DNA of 32,103 nucleotides from NCBI GenBank assembly GCA_001916715.1, contig MNSZ01000054.1:1-32103 (forward strand), in the 5' to 3' direction. The translations under genes were made by a program, and so were the position numbers. The notes beneath the pieces were generated by a model. It saw nothing but the letters and a program-made list of their open reading frames with translations, did no database searches and was not told where the DNA came from. The number at the start of each line of letters is the position of its first letter. Position 1 is the stretch's first letter. This stretch comes from Firmicutes bacterium CAG:24053_14. Lineage in GTDB: Bacteria; Bacillota; Clostridia; Oscillospirales; Oscillospiraceae. Positions 1 to 7,338 of the stretch are shown piece by piece.

Positions 1-430
1 CTGCGGCTTTGATTACCTGATGGGCACAGTATACTATGACTCCGTAGCAAAGCTTCTGAAAGAAAACGGCATGGCATATCTGCCGTTCGTCGGCAAGGTC
101 TCCGGCAGCCCGAGCATCCTCGAGGGCACGAACGAAGAGATCATTCAGAACGCAAAGGATCTGATGGCCAAGGGCATCAAGGGCTTTGACATTCTTGCAT
201 ACCGCCACGTCGTTGACGGCGAGAAGCTCGCACGCGAGTTCTGCGCGGCTATCGACGCAGAGATCTGCATAGCAGGCTCGATCAACAGCTTTGCACGCAT
301 CGACACCATGTTCGACATCGGACCCTGGACCTTCACCATGGGTTCTGCACTGTTTGAGAAGAAGTTCGTTGCCGACGGCAGCTTCCGCGATAACCTCAAG
401 GCTGTTGTCGATTACATGGCATCCAAGTAA
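1..430 (+). CDS. C-terminal part of a phosphate-binding (beta/alpha)-barrel-like protein
   Basis: The frame is open from base 2 and ends at TAA 428-430, so the 5' part lies outside the window. About 142 residues are visible. I do not recognise the family with certainty. The pattern IAGSINS, then about 17 residues later TMGSALF, resembles the last two phosphate-gripping strands (GGI-type and GSA-type loops) of TIM barrels such as HisA, TrpF, NanE or KDPG-aldolase-like enzymes. An upstream stretch, KGFDILAYRHVVDGEKL, fits a beta-strand-loop-helix unit of the same fold. It is followed 57 bp later by the permease, kinase and dehydrogenase genes on the same strand. A phosphosugar or phosphopolyol aldolase/epimerase role would fit this context, but that is inference. 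Confidence 0.5.
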   Translation, partial: CGFDYLMGTVYYDSVAKLLKENGMAYLPFVGKVSGSPSILEGTNEEIIQNAKDLMAKGIKGFDILAYRHVVDGEKLAREFCAAIDAEICIAGSINSFARIDTMFDIGPWTFTMGSALFEKKFVADGSFRDNLKAVVDYMASK

Positions 431-441
431 ACCGTATTTAA

Positions 442-456
442 CTGCATGTGATGCAG
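442..456 (+). other. small intergenic stem-loop
   Basis: CTGCAT (442-447) and ATGCAG (451-456) form a perfect 6-bp stem with a 3-nt loop. No clear U-tract follows. It lies in the 57-bp gap between the barrel-protein gene and the permease. It may be an mRNA-processing or stabilising hairpin rather than a terminator. Confidence 0.3.
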
Positions 457-487
457 CTTGAATAATTTATAGGGAGGTTTAATACTC

Positions 488-1787
488 GTGGAAGAAAACA
501 AACTTAAAAAAGCCTTGACCGCCGCAGGTATATGGTCGGTCGCGGTCGGCGCTGTTATTTCCGGCAGCTACTATGGCTGGAACTACATCGCATCCGAGAC
601 AAACTTCACAGGCTGTCTCATCGCAATGGCAATTGCAACACTGTTCTACATCCCCTTCGCATTCATGTTCGCAGAGCTGGCAACAGCTATCCCCAGCTCC
701 GCAGGCCCCGCAGCCTACACCGAAAAGGCATTTGGCCGCGGCGCAGGCTTCTTCGCAGGCTTTAGCTATCTTGTTGAATCCCTGTTCTGCACTCCCGGTA
801 TCTGCATTGCGGTCGGTGCATATGTCCACACTCTGTTCCCGGTAGTTCCGGCAGTCGTCGCATCCGTTGTTGCATACCTGATATTCCTGTTCATCAACAT
901 GCGCGGCATTGAGGCCGGTCAGCTCATCGGCCTTATCGTCACCGTTATCGGTGTTGCAGGCGTCGTTTTCTACGCATGCATCGGCCTGCCCCACGCAGAC
1001 TTCAGCCTGCTCGGCAAGATGGGCGACCTCGGCGGCGTAAAGGGAATCTTCGTTGCTATCCCCTATGCAGTATGGTTCTACCTCGCATTTGAGGCAGGCG
1101 GCATGGGCGCAGAGGAATGCAAGAATCCTTCCAAGGACATCCCCAAGGGATTTATCGTCGGCATGCATGCTCATGCTCGTGACCACCTTCTCTCTCCTGC
1201 CCAAGGAAGAGCTTCTTAAGAACGACGCTCCTATCGCAAACGTAATCAACCATCTCTTCGGCGAAGGCAGCACGATGAGCATCGTATTCATCGTCATCGC
1301 AATGATCGGCCTGATCGCATCCCTTAACGGCATCATCATCGGCCAGTCCCGTCAGACCTACGCACTTGCGCGCTGCAAGTGCCTGCCCGGCTTCCTCGGC
1401 AAGCTCGATAAGAACGGCACCCCGATCAACGCACTTCTCGTTACCTCCGTCATCGGCATCGTCCTTACCCTCATCGGCTCGGTTGACGTTATCGTTGTTA
1501 TCGCAAACATGGGTTCCGCATTCATGGCTCTTTGCTGCTTCATCTCCTGGATCAAGCTCGCAAAGGATCAGCCGGATATGCCTCGCCCCTACAAGTGCCC
1601 CCGTTGGCTCGGCTACATCGGCATTCCCTTCTGCCTTATCGTTGCGTTCTGCTCGCTGTACAGCGCAGTGACCGCAGGTACTCTGTTCTACATCGCAGTT
1701 GCATTCTTCGTGATCGCAATGCTCTACTATGCAGCCGTCTGCAAGAAGAAGAACGGTACCTTCCTGGTTGAGCCCGAAGATCAGTGA
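488..1787 (+). pseudogene. ethanolamine-type APC permease, interrupted by a frameshift
   Basis: Two overlapping frames together encode one permease of about 430 residues. The first frame starts at GTG 488, with SD GGGAGG at 472-477, and encodes the N-terminal half. It carries the SGSYYGWNY segment in TM1, the FAELATAIPSSAG loop typical of ethanolamine permeases (APC subfamily 2.A.3.5), and ends the conserved stretch with KDIPKGFIVGM. It then runs to an aberrant stop at 1217-1219. The correct protein continues in the next frame (MLMLVTTFSLLPKEELL) through the helix with GLIASLNGIIIGQSRQTYALAR and ends at TGA 1785-1787. The shift lies at about 1160-1175, in a run of short ATGC and ATGCTC repeats. 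One extra base, or two missing ones, explains it. It could be a true inactivation, a polymorphism or an assembly error. The long, uneroded downstream frame suggests a recent event. Substrate specificity (ethanolamine or another amine) is inferred from family resemblance only. Confidence 0.8.
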
Positions 1788-1820
1788 TAGGCTCTTTTGA
1801 AACATCATAATTAACCAAAA

Positions 1821-1854
1821 CGCCATAGCGGCATCGTCAAATGGCGGTGCCGCT
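1821..1854 (+). other. two mutually exclusive intergenic hairpins
   Basis: In the roughly 100-bp gap before the kinase, CGCCAT (1821-1826) is complementary to ATGGCG (1841-1846), and AGCGGCA (1827-1833) is complementary to TGCCGCT (1848-1854). The pairs interleave. With loops of 0 and 1 nt they cannot easily form together as a pseudoknot, so they are alternative stems. Function is unknown. Confidence 0.35.
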
Positions 1855-1885
1855 GTTGTCATTTTACAAAAAGGAGCAAAAGTTT

Positions 1886-3379
1886 ATGAGTTATGTAATC
1901 GGCGTTGACCTCGGTACGCAGTCGCTCAAGGGCCTGCTTGTCGATCCCGAGGGCAAGATCGTCGCAGAGGCTACCTGCGCGCACGATCCCATATATCCCA
2001 ATCCCGGCTGGGCAGAGCAGCCCGTTGAGGATTATCTCCACTCTTTCACCACCGTTATAAAGCAGCTCGTTGCCGATTCCGGCATTGACCCTGCCGAGAT
2101 CGGAACGATCGGCATGGATGCTATAAACGACTCCGTCATAGCGACCGACGAGAACGGCAATGCACTTATGAACTGCATCATTTGGCTCGACCGCCGTGCC
2201 GAGGCAGAGACTGCCGAGATAGCCAAGACGGTTGATCCTGCACGCGTGTTTGAGGTTTCCGGCCTTAACCTCGACTCTACCCACACAGCCGCAAAGATGC
2301 TGTGGATAAAGAAAAACAGACCTGACGTCTTTGAAAAAGCAAAATACCTCCTGAACGTTGACAGCTACCTTGTCTACTGGATGACCGGTGTTGCAGCGGT
2401 TGACTATGCTCAGGCATCGGCTTCGATGATCTACAACGTTGCAGAGAAAACGTGGTCGCCCGAGATGGCAAATGTTTTCGGCCTTGACCCCGAACTTCTC
2501 GGAAAGATAGTAAAGGCAGAGACCGTTGTCGGCACGCTTACCGCTCCTGTTGCACATCGCCTCGGCCTGACGACAAACACAAAGGTCATCTGCGGTACCG
2601 GCGACGAGCACAGCGCGTGCCTCGGCTCCGGTCTTGTAAAGCCCGGCATGGTCTGCGATATCACCGGCACAGCCGAGCCTGTTGCGGGAACCTCCGCAAA
2701 GCCTGTTTTCGACAAGAAGGGCCTTGTTGAGACCCATCACTCCGCTGACTCACGTCTGTGGCTCATTGAGAACCCCGGCTTCGTTTCCGGCGGATCGACC
2801 AGATGGTACAAGGACACCATCCTGCGCCTGCCGAACTATGATCTTATGAACACTCAGGCAAAGCGCAGCCCGATCGGCTCGAACGGTATAACCTTCCTGC
2901 CATGCATGGGCGGCGCAATGACCCCCAACTGGAACGGCAGCGCACGCGGCACGTTCACGGGTCTTACGCTCAGCCACACGCTCGACGATATGTCGCGTGC
3001 GGTATTCGAGGGCATTTCCTTCGGCCTTAAGGACAACGTTGACAGATTTGAAGAGATCGGTATGGACTGCTCGAGCGTCCGCATTGTCGGCGGCTCCACA
3101 AAGTCTCCGTTCTGGTGCCAGATGAAGGCCGACGTTCTCGGCAAGCCGCTGGTCGCAACGAAGAACCCCGAAGGCGCGGCTATCGGCGCTGCGATGCTTG
3201 CAGCCGTTGCCGAGGGCAACTTTGCAAACCTTGACGAGGCCGCAGAGGCAATGGTCGAGCTCGGTGCGACCTACGAGCCTGATCTGAACAATAAGGCAGC
3301 TTACGATGAAGCATACGCTCGCTACTACGAGTGCTACTACACCATGGAGCCGTTCTTTAACAAGTATTACAAAGCATAA
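1886..3379 (+). CDS. FGGY-family carbohydrate/polyol kinase (xylulokinase-like)
   Basis: The 497-residue product is the usual length for FGGY kinases, which phosphorylate sugars or polyols with ATP in the cytoplasm. The N-terminal MSYVIGVDLGTQSLKG is the first ATPase-fold phosphate loop. WLDRRA and the GTGDEHSACLGSG segment with its likely catalytic Asp follow. GGSTKSPFWCQMKADVLGKPL and EGAAIGAAMLAA are the second-domain nucleotide and hinge motifs. I chose ATG 1886 because it has an AAGGAG SD at 1871-1876. An in-frame ATG at 1841 would add 15 non-homologous residues and lacks a clear SD. The gene lies 98 bp after the permease and 20 bp before the dehydrogenase. The substrate cannot be told from sequence; a product used by the downstream G1P-dehydrogenase-like enzyme is a reasonable guess. 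Confidence 0.85.
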   Translation: MSYVIGVDLGTQSLKGLLVDPEGKIVAEATCAHDPIYPNPGWAEQPVEDYLHSFTTVIKQLVADSGIDPAEIGTIGMDAINDSVIATDENGNALMNCIIWLDRRAEAETAEIAKTVDPARVFEVSGLNLDSTHTAAKMLWIKKNRPDVFEKAKYLLNVDSYLVYWMTGVAAVDYAQASASMIYNVAEKTWSPEMANVFGLDPELLGKIVKAETVVGTLTAPVAHRLGLTTNTKVICGTGDEHSACLGSGLVKPGMVCDITGTAEPVAGTSAKPVFDKKGLVETHHSADSRLWLIENPGFVSGGSTRWYKDTILRLPNYDLMNTQAKRSPIGSNGITFLPCMGGAMTPNWNGSARGTFTGLTLSHTLDDMSRAVFEGISFGLKDNVDRFEEIGMDCSSVRIVGGSTKSPFWCQMKADVLGKPLVATKNPEGAAIGAAMLAAVAEGNFANLDEAAEAMVELGATYEPDLNNKAAYDEAYARYYECYYTMEPFFNKYYKA

Positions 3380-3399
3380 TTAAAAAGGAAGTAATCAAA

Positions 3400-4845
3400 A
3401 TGCTTGACAATCGTTTAATTGAAGCCGACGCAACAAAGCTTGATGAGCTGCGCGAAATGCTCAAGGCGCAGGAAAATTCCGATAAGCTGTGCGGCATCGG
3501 TATGAAGGAGATCCACATCGAGCACGGGGCAGCCAAAAAGGTCTGCCAGGCCGTGAAGAGCCTTACCGACGGCAAAAAGGTGCTGATGGTAACAGGCCCG
3601 ACCGAGATCGTCGATGTGGATGGGAAAAACGTTAAGGAAGCGGTCAAGTCATATCTTGACGCGGAGTATGATGTTGAGTGGCTGGTCATCAGCGAGCCGA
3701 ACAGCATAGTTCACGCAACGCCCGAGAACGCGGCAAAGATCCAGGCTCACTTTGAGGGCAAGGATATCGTCGTCGGCATAGGCGGCGGCACGATCTGCGA
3801 CCTGTGCAAGTACTCCACCTATTACTACGACCACGAAAACCCGCTGCCGCTGGTAATCGTGCAGACCGCGCTTTCTGTAAACGCGTTTTCCGATGATTCC
3901 TCGGTCATGCTCATAAACGGCGTTAAGCGCACCGTTCATTCACGTTATCCGCTTATCCTTATTATCGACCTTGATATCGTTGCCGCAGCTCCTGCGGAGA
4001 TGAATGTCAGCGGTTACGGCGACCTTATTGCAACATGGACAGCGCCCGTTGACTGGTATCTGGGCAATGTTCTCGGCATGGGACAGCATTTCCACACCGC
4101 ACCCTCGGATATGATCCGCACTCAGTGCGACAGACTGCTTGAGAACTCCGAGAAGCTTGCGGCAGGCGATGCCAAGACTCTCGGCGAGCTTGCAAATGTC
4201 CTGACCCTCAGCGGCCTTTCCATGGGCCTTGCAAACGAAAGCTCCCCGGCCTCCGGCTCGGAGCATGTAATGAGCCATCTTATCGACATGGCCTCCGGCG
4301 TCCGCAAGACCGGCATTTGCTATCACGGCACCCAGGTAGCCGTTTCAGGGATCATAAGCGAGATCATCTGGGATTGGCTTCTCAACGACTTTGACCCGAA
4401 GAAGGTCGATCTCGATAAGTGCTACCCCAGCTTCGAGGAGATGGAGCCGCGCGTGAAGGCCGCGTTTGACTGGCTGGACGATACCCACAATGCCGCTAAC
4501 GAGTGCTGGGCAGACTACCAGAAGAAGCTGCAGCGCTGGCACGACCACAAGGCCGAGTTCAAAGCCTTCCTCGATAACTTCGATGAATTCAAGAAGGCCG
4601 TAGCGCCCTGGGTAAAGAAGCCCGAGTACATTGCCGACTGCATGCACAAGGCAAATGCGCCCACCAGATATTCAAAGCTCAACTTCCCCGTGGACGAAAA
4701 GACCGTTCGCTGGGCGATCACCAACTGCCACCTGATGCGCAACCGCTTCTCGGTCATCGACCTGCTGCACTTTACCGGTTTCTGGACCGATGAATTCGTG
4801 CAGAAGCTCATCGAGCGCGCCGAGGCGATGGACGCAGGCTTATGA
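3400..4845 (+). CDS. glycerol-1-phosphate dehydrogenase-like enzyme (AraM/EgsA family)
   Basis: This 481-residue protein belongs to the metal-dependent dehydroquinate synthase/glycerol dehydrogenase fold. GGGTICD (128-134) is the NAD(P) diphosphate loop. VQTALSVNAFSDDSSVM matches the family's substrate region. Likely metal ligands are Asp208 (GYGDLIAT), His289 (SGSEHVMSH) and His309 (YHGTQVAVSG). The C-terminal helical part, ending near RNRFSVIDLL, resembles AraM-type sn-glycerol-1-phosphate dehydrogenases. The protein is longer than the roughly 350-400 residues I expect, with extra helical, charged sequence at about 375-415. The start ATG 3400 follows an AAGGAAG SD. It shares an operon with an FGGY kinase, suggesting NAD(P)-linked oxidation of a kinase-made phosphate ester. 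A role in G1P lipid chemistry is an alternative. Confidence 0.8.
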   Translation: MLDNRLIEADATKLDELREMLKAQENSDKLCGIGMKEIHIEHGAAKKVCQAVKSLTDGKKVLMVTGPTEIVDVDGKNVKEAVKSYLDAEYDVEWLVISEPNSIVHATPENAAKIQAHFEGKDIVVGIGGGTICDLCKYSTYYYDHENPLPLVIVQTALSVNAFSDDSSVMLINGVKRTVHSRYPLILIIDLDIVAAAPAEMNVSGYGDLIATWTAPVDWYLGNVLGMGQHFHTAPSDMIRTQCDRLLENSEKLAAGDAKTLGELANVLTLSGLSMGLANESSPASGSEHVMSHLIDMASGVRKTGICYHGTQVAVSGIISEIIWDWLLNDFDPKKVDLDKCYPSFEEMEPRVKAAFDWLDDTHNAANECWADYQKKLQRWHDHKAEFKAFLDNFDEFKKAVAPWVKKPEYIADCMHKANAPTRYSKLNFPVDEKTVRWAITNCHLMRNRFSVIDLLHFTGFWTDEFVQKLIERAEAMDAGL

Positions 4846-5651
4846 GCTACGCGCCCGAATGCTTTCTTGCAGGGGCGATGAACACCCGTGACCTCGGCGG
4901 CATAAGAGCTGCCGGAGGCAGAACGGTGGCAAAGCAAAAACTCATCAGATCCGGCGAACTCTCAAAGGTGACTGACGACGATATCGCCAAGCTGACCCAC
5001 ATAAGGCTTAAAACGATAGTTGATCTCAGAAGCCCGGCGGAGACCTCGCTTAAAATGGACATTATACCGGACGGTGTGCGGTATGTACACTGCCCGGTCG
5101 TGTCCGATCTGGTTCCCGGCATAACGCGCGAGTCGATCGAGGATCCCTACGACGGACTCAAGCGCACCGATTATGCCAGGGATCTGCGCGAGGGCGGCAT
5201 GGCGAAGATGCGTTCGCTGTATCCGCTCCTTGTCGAAAACAGCAACGCCGTCAAGCAATACAGGCGGTTTTTCGACTGCGTCCTTGAAAACGACGGCGAC
5301 GGGGCTATACTCTTCCACTGTGCGATGGGAAAAGACAGGGCAGGGGTAGCCGCGGCGCTGCTGCTGTACGCATTGGGCGCGTCGATGAAAGATATCATGG
5401 CCGACTACATGTACACCGGTATCTGCTGCGCCGAAAAAATTCGGCGCGATACCGATGCATGTCGCTCTCTGACCGGCGATGAGTCGCTGCTGGAGTCCGT
5501 TTACTGGCTCAACACTACGCACGAAAGCTATCTTGAGGCAATGTTTGAAAGCTGCATTCGTCAATGCGGAAGCGTTGACAGATACCTTGCCGAAAAGCTC
5601 GGTATCACGCAGAACAAAATATCGCGTTTGAGATCAATGTACCTCGAATGA
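4842..5651 (+). CDS. tyrosine-phosphatase-family protein (Y_phosphatase3 type)
   Basis: This 269-residue protein has the NTRDLGG motif (14-20), the VDLRSPAE segment (60-67) and the cysteine phosphatase signature HCAMGKDRAG, with Cys160 and Arg166 forming CX5R. These are hallmarks of bacterial PF13350-like phosphatases, which act on phosphotyrosine, phosphoinositides or other phosphate esters. Its ATG overlaps the stop of the dehydrogenase by 4 nt (ATGA), so the two are translationally coupled. That close link argues that it dephosphorylates a pathway intermediate or regulates the enzymes, rather than being a general protein phosphatase. This is inference. It ends the operon just before a strong hairpin. 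Confidence 0.85.
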   Translation: MSYAPECFLAGAMNTRDLGGIRAAGGRTVAKQKLIRSGELSKVTDDDIAKLTHIRLKTIVDLRSPAETSLKMDIIPDGVRYVHCPVVSDLVPGITRESIEDPYDGLKRTDYARDLREGGMAKMRSLYPLLVENSNAVKQYRRFFDCVLENDGDGAILFHCAMGKDRAGVAAALLLYALGASMKDIMADYMYTGICCAEKIRRDTDACRSLTGDESLLESVYWLNTTHESYLEAMFESCIRQCGSVDRYLAEKLGITQNKISRLRSMYLE

Positions 5652-5655
5652 AAAA

Positions 5656-5692
5656 CAGCCCACGGGAAATCCTCCCGTGGGCTGAACTTTTT
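5656..5692. terminator. bidirectional rho-independent terminator
   Basis: CAGCCCACGGGA (5656-5667) and TCCCGTGGGCTG (5673-5684) form a perfect 12-bp stem with a 5-nt loop. A T-run follows on the plus side (5688-5692) and an A-run precedes it (5651-5655). It can therefore end both the plus-strand operon and the converging minus-strand lipoprotein gene. Confidence 0.9.
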
Positions 5693-5698
5693 ATGAAA

Positions 5699-6481
5699 TT
5701 AATGTGTGTTGAAGTACTCGACAGCGGCCTTGTTTGTAAGAATGAGGTCGCAGTCACCGTTATCAAGGGCCCTGAAATATTCGGCTGCGCCGCCGTTGAT
5801 TCTGGTTATCTGACCAAGCTTGCGGCTGACCGAGCTGCTTGCGTTTACGGTGTCGAGTGCAGACTGCGTTGTGCCGATGTACAGCAGCTTATCACGCACA
5901 GAGCTTGAGCCGCTGCCCTTACCTGCAAGAACGACATCCGTTGACATGTAGGTTTCAAGTATCGTGTAGTCGGGGCTTTCCTTGTCAAGCACGACGCCGC
6001 CCCAAGCGCAGTCGATGTTTCCGGAGTTAAGCTCAACATAGGCATCCTCGGAGTGTATCGGCTGTATTTTCAGCACCCAGCCGAGCTTTTCGCACACCTT
6101 GCCGGCAAGGTCAATGTCAAAGCCGACGTACTCCTCGCCCTTGGTGAATGCCATGGGCGCCGAGTCGAGGTCAACGCCGATTATAAACGTTCTCTCTGCG
6201 ATATAGCCAAGCTCGCTGAGCGCATCCTTCTGCGACGGGAAATCGACCGCACGGCTGCTGCCGAACCACTGTGTGCTAAGCTCGTCTATAACGCCCTCGT
6301 AGGCAAGCTCCTTGATCGCCTTGTCAATGTAATGATACGTCGAGTCGCCGTTTCTGAAGCCGATGGAGTAGCTCTGACTGCCGAGACTCTTAACAACTTT
6401 ATATTTTCCGTCGCTGCCGCAGCCGCAAAGACTCAAAACCATAGCAAGCACCAGCGCAGCGCAGATAATTCTTTTTTTCAT
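5699..6481 (-). CDS. circularly permuted family-3 solute-binding lipoprotein
   Basis: The 260-residue protein has a lipoprotein signal peptide with lipobox SLCGC (lipidated Cys21). The order of its binding-protein segments is rearranged. Residues 27-74 (from YKVVKSLGSQSYSIGFRNGD to STQWFG) match what is normally the C-terminal end of SBP_bac_3 proteins, including GIAFRSGD plus the final helix. A linker follows (about 75-96). Then comes the normal N-terminal beginning, FIIGVDLDSAPMAF (99-112), YVGFDIDLAGKVCEKLGW (118-135), and the middle domain, ending at DLILTNKAAVEYFNTH. In ordinary members the segment now at 27-74 would follow this end. The paralogue at 8859-9671 has the normal order. The SD AAGGCGG precedes ATG 6481. 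It is the last gene of the ABC importer operon and probably supplies a second ligand-binding component. The canonical ligand-binding Arg and Asp are not evident. Confidence 0.8.
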   Translation of the reverse strand: MKKRIICAALVLAMVLSLCGCGSDGKYKVVKSLGSQSYSIGFRNGDSTYHYIDKAIKELAYEGVIDELSTQWFGSSRAVDFPSQKDALSELGYIAERTFIIGVDLDSAPMAFTKGEEYVGFDIDLAGKVCEKLGWVLKIQPIHSEDAYVELNSGNIDCAWGGVVLDKESPDYTILETYMSTDVVLAGKGSGSSSVRDKLLYIGTTQSALDTVNASSSVSRKLGQITRINGGAAEYFRALDNGDCDLILTNKAAVEYFNTH

Positions 6482-6522
6482 AGGGTACTACCGCCTTTCA
6501 ATTTGATGATACGCGAAAAATG

Positions 6523-7338
6523 TTAAAAAATCAAGGCAGTAAATTCACCCTGTATGACTGCTCGATTGCTCATAGTCAGCGAACGAACCTGCGATGAGGA
6601 ATATGTAGCTGCGGCGCTTACCGTTCCGCGAGGCTCGGTAAGACGCGCGGAGGCGTATTCGCCGTCAAGCTCTGCAAGATAGGCCGCAACGGCCGCCGTT
6701 CCGCTCGCGCATGAGCCTTCCCAAACTGCCGTATCGGTCGAAGCGACGTAAACAAGCGGCGTGAGCGTGCATTTATCCCTGTCGAAGAACATAAGACCCA
6801 AAGCATCCGCGCTGAGCTGACGGCACCACGAGGCTATAACGGCTTCGGCTCTTTCGGGATTGATCGCTCCTGCCGGCACTATCGCGTGGCATATGCCGGG
6901 AAAACGTACGAGAGGGAAGGTGTAGCCCTCAAAGCCGTCAAGGAAGCTGCATTCGGATATGGATTCGGGCAGAGGCATAGCTACCTCGCCCTCAAAGCAG
7001 GCTCTGTTAACCATGTTTCCCGAAATTTTCACAGGCTCCGGCGCGCCGGATACCTCGAATAGCTCCTCGCAGTATAAACCCTCGCCCAAGCCTGCGCGGC
7101 TGAAGATAACGGCCGCGGCCGAAAGCGAGGCGTTGCCGCAGAACTCGCCGCCCATCATCTGAAGACGCACGGCGCAGCAGGGATCATCGGGCTTTTCGAG
7201 AAAGCCGACCTGCTCTATCGTGACGTCGCGCTTCATAAGCTCGGACGCAACACGGCTCTGCTGCTCACGCGGTACGAAACTGTCAACGATGACGGTGATG
7301 TTCCCGGCGGGATCGATTTTAGTGTAGCTTATATTCAT
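6523..7338 (-). CDS. DapF-fold amino-acid racemase/epimerase (histidine-racemase/CntK-like)
   Basis: This 271-residue protein has the two-cysteine active site of diaminopimelate-epimerase-fold enzymes. Cys67 lies in MMGGEFCGNAS and Cys210 in WEGSCASGTAAV. The two thiols act as paired acid/base to invert an alpha-carbon without a cofactor. It is not a standard DapF: the GGEFCGN loop and overall sequence recall the histidine-racemase (CntK) branch and related unassigned families. Its ATG overlaps the stop of the ABC ATPase by 4 nt, so it is co-translated with an amino-acid-type importer. This suggests it isomerises the imported compound or makes a related D-amino acid. No staphylopine-type synthase or dehydrogenase (CntL/CntM) is nearby, which argues against a full metallophore pathway here. 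The substrate is unknown. Confidence 0.75.
   Translation of the reverse strand: MNISYTKIDPAGNITVIVDSFVPREQQSRVASELMKRDVTIEQVGFLEKPDDPCCAVRLQMMGGEFCGNASLSAAAVIFSRAGLGEGLYCEELFEVSGAPEPVKISGNMVNRACFEGEVAMPLPESISECSFLDGFEGYTFPLVRFPGICHAIVPAGAINPERAEAVIASWCRQLSADALGLMFFDRDKCTLTPLVYVASTDTAVWEGSCASGTAAVAAYLAELDGEYASARLTEPRGTVSAAATYSSSQVRSLTMSNRAVIQGEFTALIF

Noticed and set aside
479..1339. Minus-strand open frame with a cysteine-rich product opposite the permease
   Set aside because: The cysteines come from GCA/TGC codons read in reverse. There is no family resemblance, and the plus strand clearly encodes a permease.
1821..1854. H-type pseudoknot
   Set aside because: Loops of 0 and 1 nt are too short to bridge 6-7-bp stems; alternative hairpins are more plausible.
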